A stretch of DNA of 7,426 nt from Pseudomonadota bacterium (GTDB taxonomy: Bacteria; Hydrothermota; 32-111; QNBC01): positions 1-7,426 of the forward strand of contig JAACEC010000042.1 of assembly GCA_011682715.1 (NCBI GenBank), read 5' to 3'. Within the stretch, counting starts at the first letter, position 1; each line of letters begins with the position of its first letter. The notes beneath the pieces are model-generated. The model had not been told where the DNA came from. It did not search any database and saw nothing but the letters and a program-made list of their open reading frames with translations. Position numbers and translations under genes: made by a program. This document shows, piece by piece, positions 5,789 through 7,426 of this stretch.

Positions 5789-5832
5789 AAGGACATGTTT
5801 ACCAGATAAAAAATATAAGTAAAATCGGCAAT

Positions 5833-5931
5833 TTAAAAATATCTCCCTTTTGGACGCATTATAATCGAAACGCTGGTCTCGTCAACATCCTCTTCGGCAA
5901 ATGAGCAACAAATCACAAAGTCAAAACACAT
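5833..5931 (-). CDS. Doubtful small ORF (32 aa) overlapping the end of the barrel gene
   Basis: An ATG at 5931, inside the last codons of the barrel gene in another frame, opens 32 codons ending at TAA 5835-5833. The peptide begins MCFDFVICCSFAEEDVDETS and ends MRPKGRYF. Its composition is protein-like, and the aromatic end recalls the last strand of an outer-membrane protein, so it could be a gene remnant. There is no good ribosome site, and the distal alr promoter lies inside it. Chance is at least as likely. Confidence 0.15.
   Translation of the reverse strand: MCFDFVICCSFAEEDVDETSVSIIMRPKGRYF
5858..5885 (-). promoter_or_regulatory. Distal sigma70-type promoter upstream of alr
   Basis: The minus strand reads TTGACG (5885-5880, 5 of 6), a 16-base spacer and a perfect TATAAT (5863-5858), predicting +1 at the A at 5851. 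The resulting RNA would carry a leader of about 144 bases before the alr ATG and starts AAAAGGGAG. This is the best-matching minus-strand promoter I see in the window. Confidence 0.6.
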
Positions 5932-7408
5932 GTGATACGATGATCTTTGCCTTCTCGTTTACAAGAGGATTCTTTTTTATATAAAAAGACAGATTACAAT
6001 CTGCAACGTTCGTTTTAAAACTCAATGCACCTTTGAAAATGATGCCTCTACTTGATAGACTTCCCGTTCCCGAATATTTATCGGCAATATTTTCAAAATG
6101 ATAATCGTTTTCCACATTGAACATAATGCTTGATAAACTAATTCTTAAGTTCGGCAACAGAAAATAATCAAGAAAACCGGAAAATAGCTCCCCCTTTATT
6201 CCGTATGTCGAATCCATAGAAGTCATTATATTGAGAAAAAAACCCGTTTTCGTTCCGGCAAGGTCAATCTCTGTGAGAAAATTCGGATAAACGGAATTGG
6301 ACGGTGTATAATCATTTCTCGAGACAGAGTAAACCCCCGACACAAATTTTACATTCCCGTAAAGGTCCGTTCTTCCGAACCTCAATTTATAATGATAACA
6401 AGTTGAATCTCTCCAATATTCATTTTTAAGGTAATAATCAAATGCCAAATTATTTTTCCGGAACCTTCCACTGAGCAACAAATATGTCAGCTGATCCTCC
6501 ATCGCTGCGGAATAAAAACAGATGTTATTGTAAAACTCTACATGCTTATTCCCGTAGTAATTTTGATATCTTGTTTTTATTTTATCTCCTTTAATATCAA
6601 ATCTTAAAGAATTATTGATATTACTGAAACCCCCGTTTATCACCAAATCATACGTTAAATTGTTACTCTTTTCCTTCCCGTGGAAAAGCAAGCTGTCATG
6701 ACATACAGCCGTAATAGTTGCTTGCCCGAATTTGCGGAAATAGAAAAGCTCTGTTTTTAAATGTTTAAAACAGCTGTCATTTATACTAATCCTTCCGTAT
6801 TTGCCAGATAATAAGAGAGAATAATTATCGCTTTGTTTGGAAATCGCTATACCGTTTCTTTTCTCGCTGCGATATTTGTATACTCTGAAGGGGTATTTCC
6901 CTCCGGCTAAAAATGAGAGTGAAGTCGTATAATTCCCAATTATAAATTTATATCCTTTCCGGTTAAATTCGGAATAGAATCTTAATAATTTATCGTTTAC
7001 GTCATAAAACAAAAATGATTTAAAACCTCTTCTCTCGTAGAGCAAACTAAAATCAACAACTGTTTTACCATTGTTTATCGATATATCCGTTTCGGGACAA
7101 AAACCTATTTTGGGTTTGTTGTATATGACATACGGGGCAATCAAATCGGCATTCTCTCTACCCAGAATGTAAGCAAACATTCTTCGATCTATTATACTCC
7201 CCCATTTTTTTCTGTCTTTTATTATACTTAGGGCTTTCTCCGAATCAACATACGGAATTTTCAATAACCCTTCATAATTGGAAGAGTTAATGTCCACTTT
7301 GAAATCGCTGTAATGGTTCAGCAAAGTCGTATCAAGAACCGTAAATCCGCTTATTTCATTGCATATTAAGATAATAAAGAACAGCAAGTATGGTTTTCGA
7401 ATCCTCAA
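5921..7408 (-). CDS. Secreted helix-hairpin-helix (ComEA-like) protein with probable outer-membrane beta-barrel
   Basis: Residues 1-21 form a signal peptide (MRIRKPYLLFFIILICNEISG). Residues ~37-95 resemble tandem helix-hairpin-helix motifs of the ComEA kind: FKVDINSSNYEGLLKIPYV, then SEKALSIIKDRKKWGSI and a second, degenerate copy. The usual IPGI hairpin reads IPYV. Residues ~105-495 show alternating hydrophobic/polar strands rich in Tyr and Phe (such as DFSLLYERRGFKSFLFYDV) and end in ...IIVSHVF. A terminal Phe fits the assembly signal of outer-membrane beta-barrels. Proteins of this layout, HhH followed by a barrel, are known to me from Bacteroidota-like genomes, without an assigned function; DNA uptake or surface DNA binding is a guess from the HhH part. 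The start is TTG at 7408 with AAGGGGG upstream, and the next Met is residue 77. The frame stays open to the window edge, so an earlier start cannot be excluded. The alr operon begins downstream from its own promoters. Confidence 0.85.
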   Translation of the reverse strand: MRIRKPYLLFFIILICNEISGFTVLDTTLLNHYSDFKVDINSSNYEGLLKIPYVDSEKALSIIKDRKKWGSIIDRRMFAYILGRENADLIAPYVIYNKPKIGFCPETDISINNGKTVVDFSLLYERRGFKSFLFYDVNDKLLRFYSEFNRKGYKFIIGNYTTSLSFLAGGKYPFRVYKYRSEKRNGIAISKQSDNYSLLLSGKYGRISINDSCFKHLKTELFYFRKFGQATITAVCHDSLLFHGKEKSNNLTYDLVINGGFSNINNSLRFDIKGDKIKTRYQNYYGNKHVEFYNNICFYSAAMEDQLTYLLLSGRFRKNNLAFDYYLKNEYWRDSTCYHYKLRFGRTDLYGNVKFVSGVYSVSRNDYTPSNSVYPNFLTEIDLAGTKTGFFLNIMTSMDSTYGIKGELFSGFLDYFLLPNLRISLSSIMFNVENDYHFENIADKYSGTGSLSSRGIIFKGALSFKTNVADCNLSFYIKKNPLVNEKAKIIVSHVF

Positions 7409-7411
7409 TTT

Positions 7412-7418
7412 CCCCCTT
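7412..7418 (-). promoter_or_regulatory. Ribosome-binding site supporting the TTG start of the barrel gene
   Basis: AAGGGGG lies three bases before the TTG at 7408, and the encoded N-terminus is a good signal peptide from that codon. The TTG overlaps a TGA in another frame (7407-7405) that may be the stop of a preceding gene outside the window. Confidence 0.5.
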
Positions 7419-7426
7419 GAGAATTT

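Noticed and set aside
5799..5831. Ten-codon hydrophobic leader-like ORF (TTG start, MPILLIFFIW) after the distal alr promoter
   Set aside because: It is too short, the start is weak (GGGAG 11 bases away), and AT-rich DNA yields such peptides by chance; there is no attenuator hairpin after it.

Overview
The window is AT-rich and densely packed. It reads as chromosomal DNA from a Gram-negative bacterium: one gene encodes a secreted helix-hairpin-helix protein with a probable outer-membrane beta-barrel ending in Phe, and another encodes a secreted LysM protein. The style of these two genes, together with a DUF1844 protein, suggests an AT-rich lineage of or near the Fibrobacterota-Chlorobi-Bacteroidota group, perhaps a candidate phylum. 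That placement is inference. Strong AGGAGG ribosome sites and TTGACA/TATAAT-like promoters argue against a typical Bacteroidota genome.

Layout from right to left, since all genes but one are on the minus strand. (1) 7408-5921 is the helix-hairpin-helix plus beta-barrel protein. (2) 5920-5708 is a 213-base intergenic region with two promoter candidates, a 16-base-period direct repeat and a doubtful 32-codon ORF. (3) 5707-1727 is a tight four-gene operon: alr (alanine racemase), a DUF1844 protein, a LysM protein with a Thr/Pro/Glu repeat tail, and panB (ketopantoate hydroxymethyltransferase). (4) 1399-1737, on the plus strand, is acpS (holo-ACP synthase); its tail overlaps the tail of panB by 11 bases. 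(5) 1371-1117 and 1124-1 are an uncharacterised small protein and a multi-pass membrane sensor-like protein cut by the window edge. They overlap by 8 bases and diverge from acpS.

The alr operon joins D-alanine supply for peptidoglycan, a probable peptidoglycan-binding envelope protein and a step of pantothenate/CoA synthesis. The convergent acpS consumes CoA to activate acyl carrier protein. The theme is envelope building plus CoA/ACP supply.

The most striking signals are in gene expression. The two genes that head transcription units with a visible promoter, acpS and alr, have no ribosome-binding site. In both, the -10 box ends exactly six bases before the ATG, which predicts leaderless mRNAs starting at the A of the ATG. 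The downstream genes of the alr operon instead carry strong Shine-Dalgarno sequences, embedded in or touching the last codons of the preceding gene. A perfect 11-base-pair hairpin also lies inside the start of panB. I saw no mobile element, CRISPR array, tRNA or rRNA, and no convincing intrinsic terminator.
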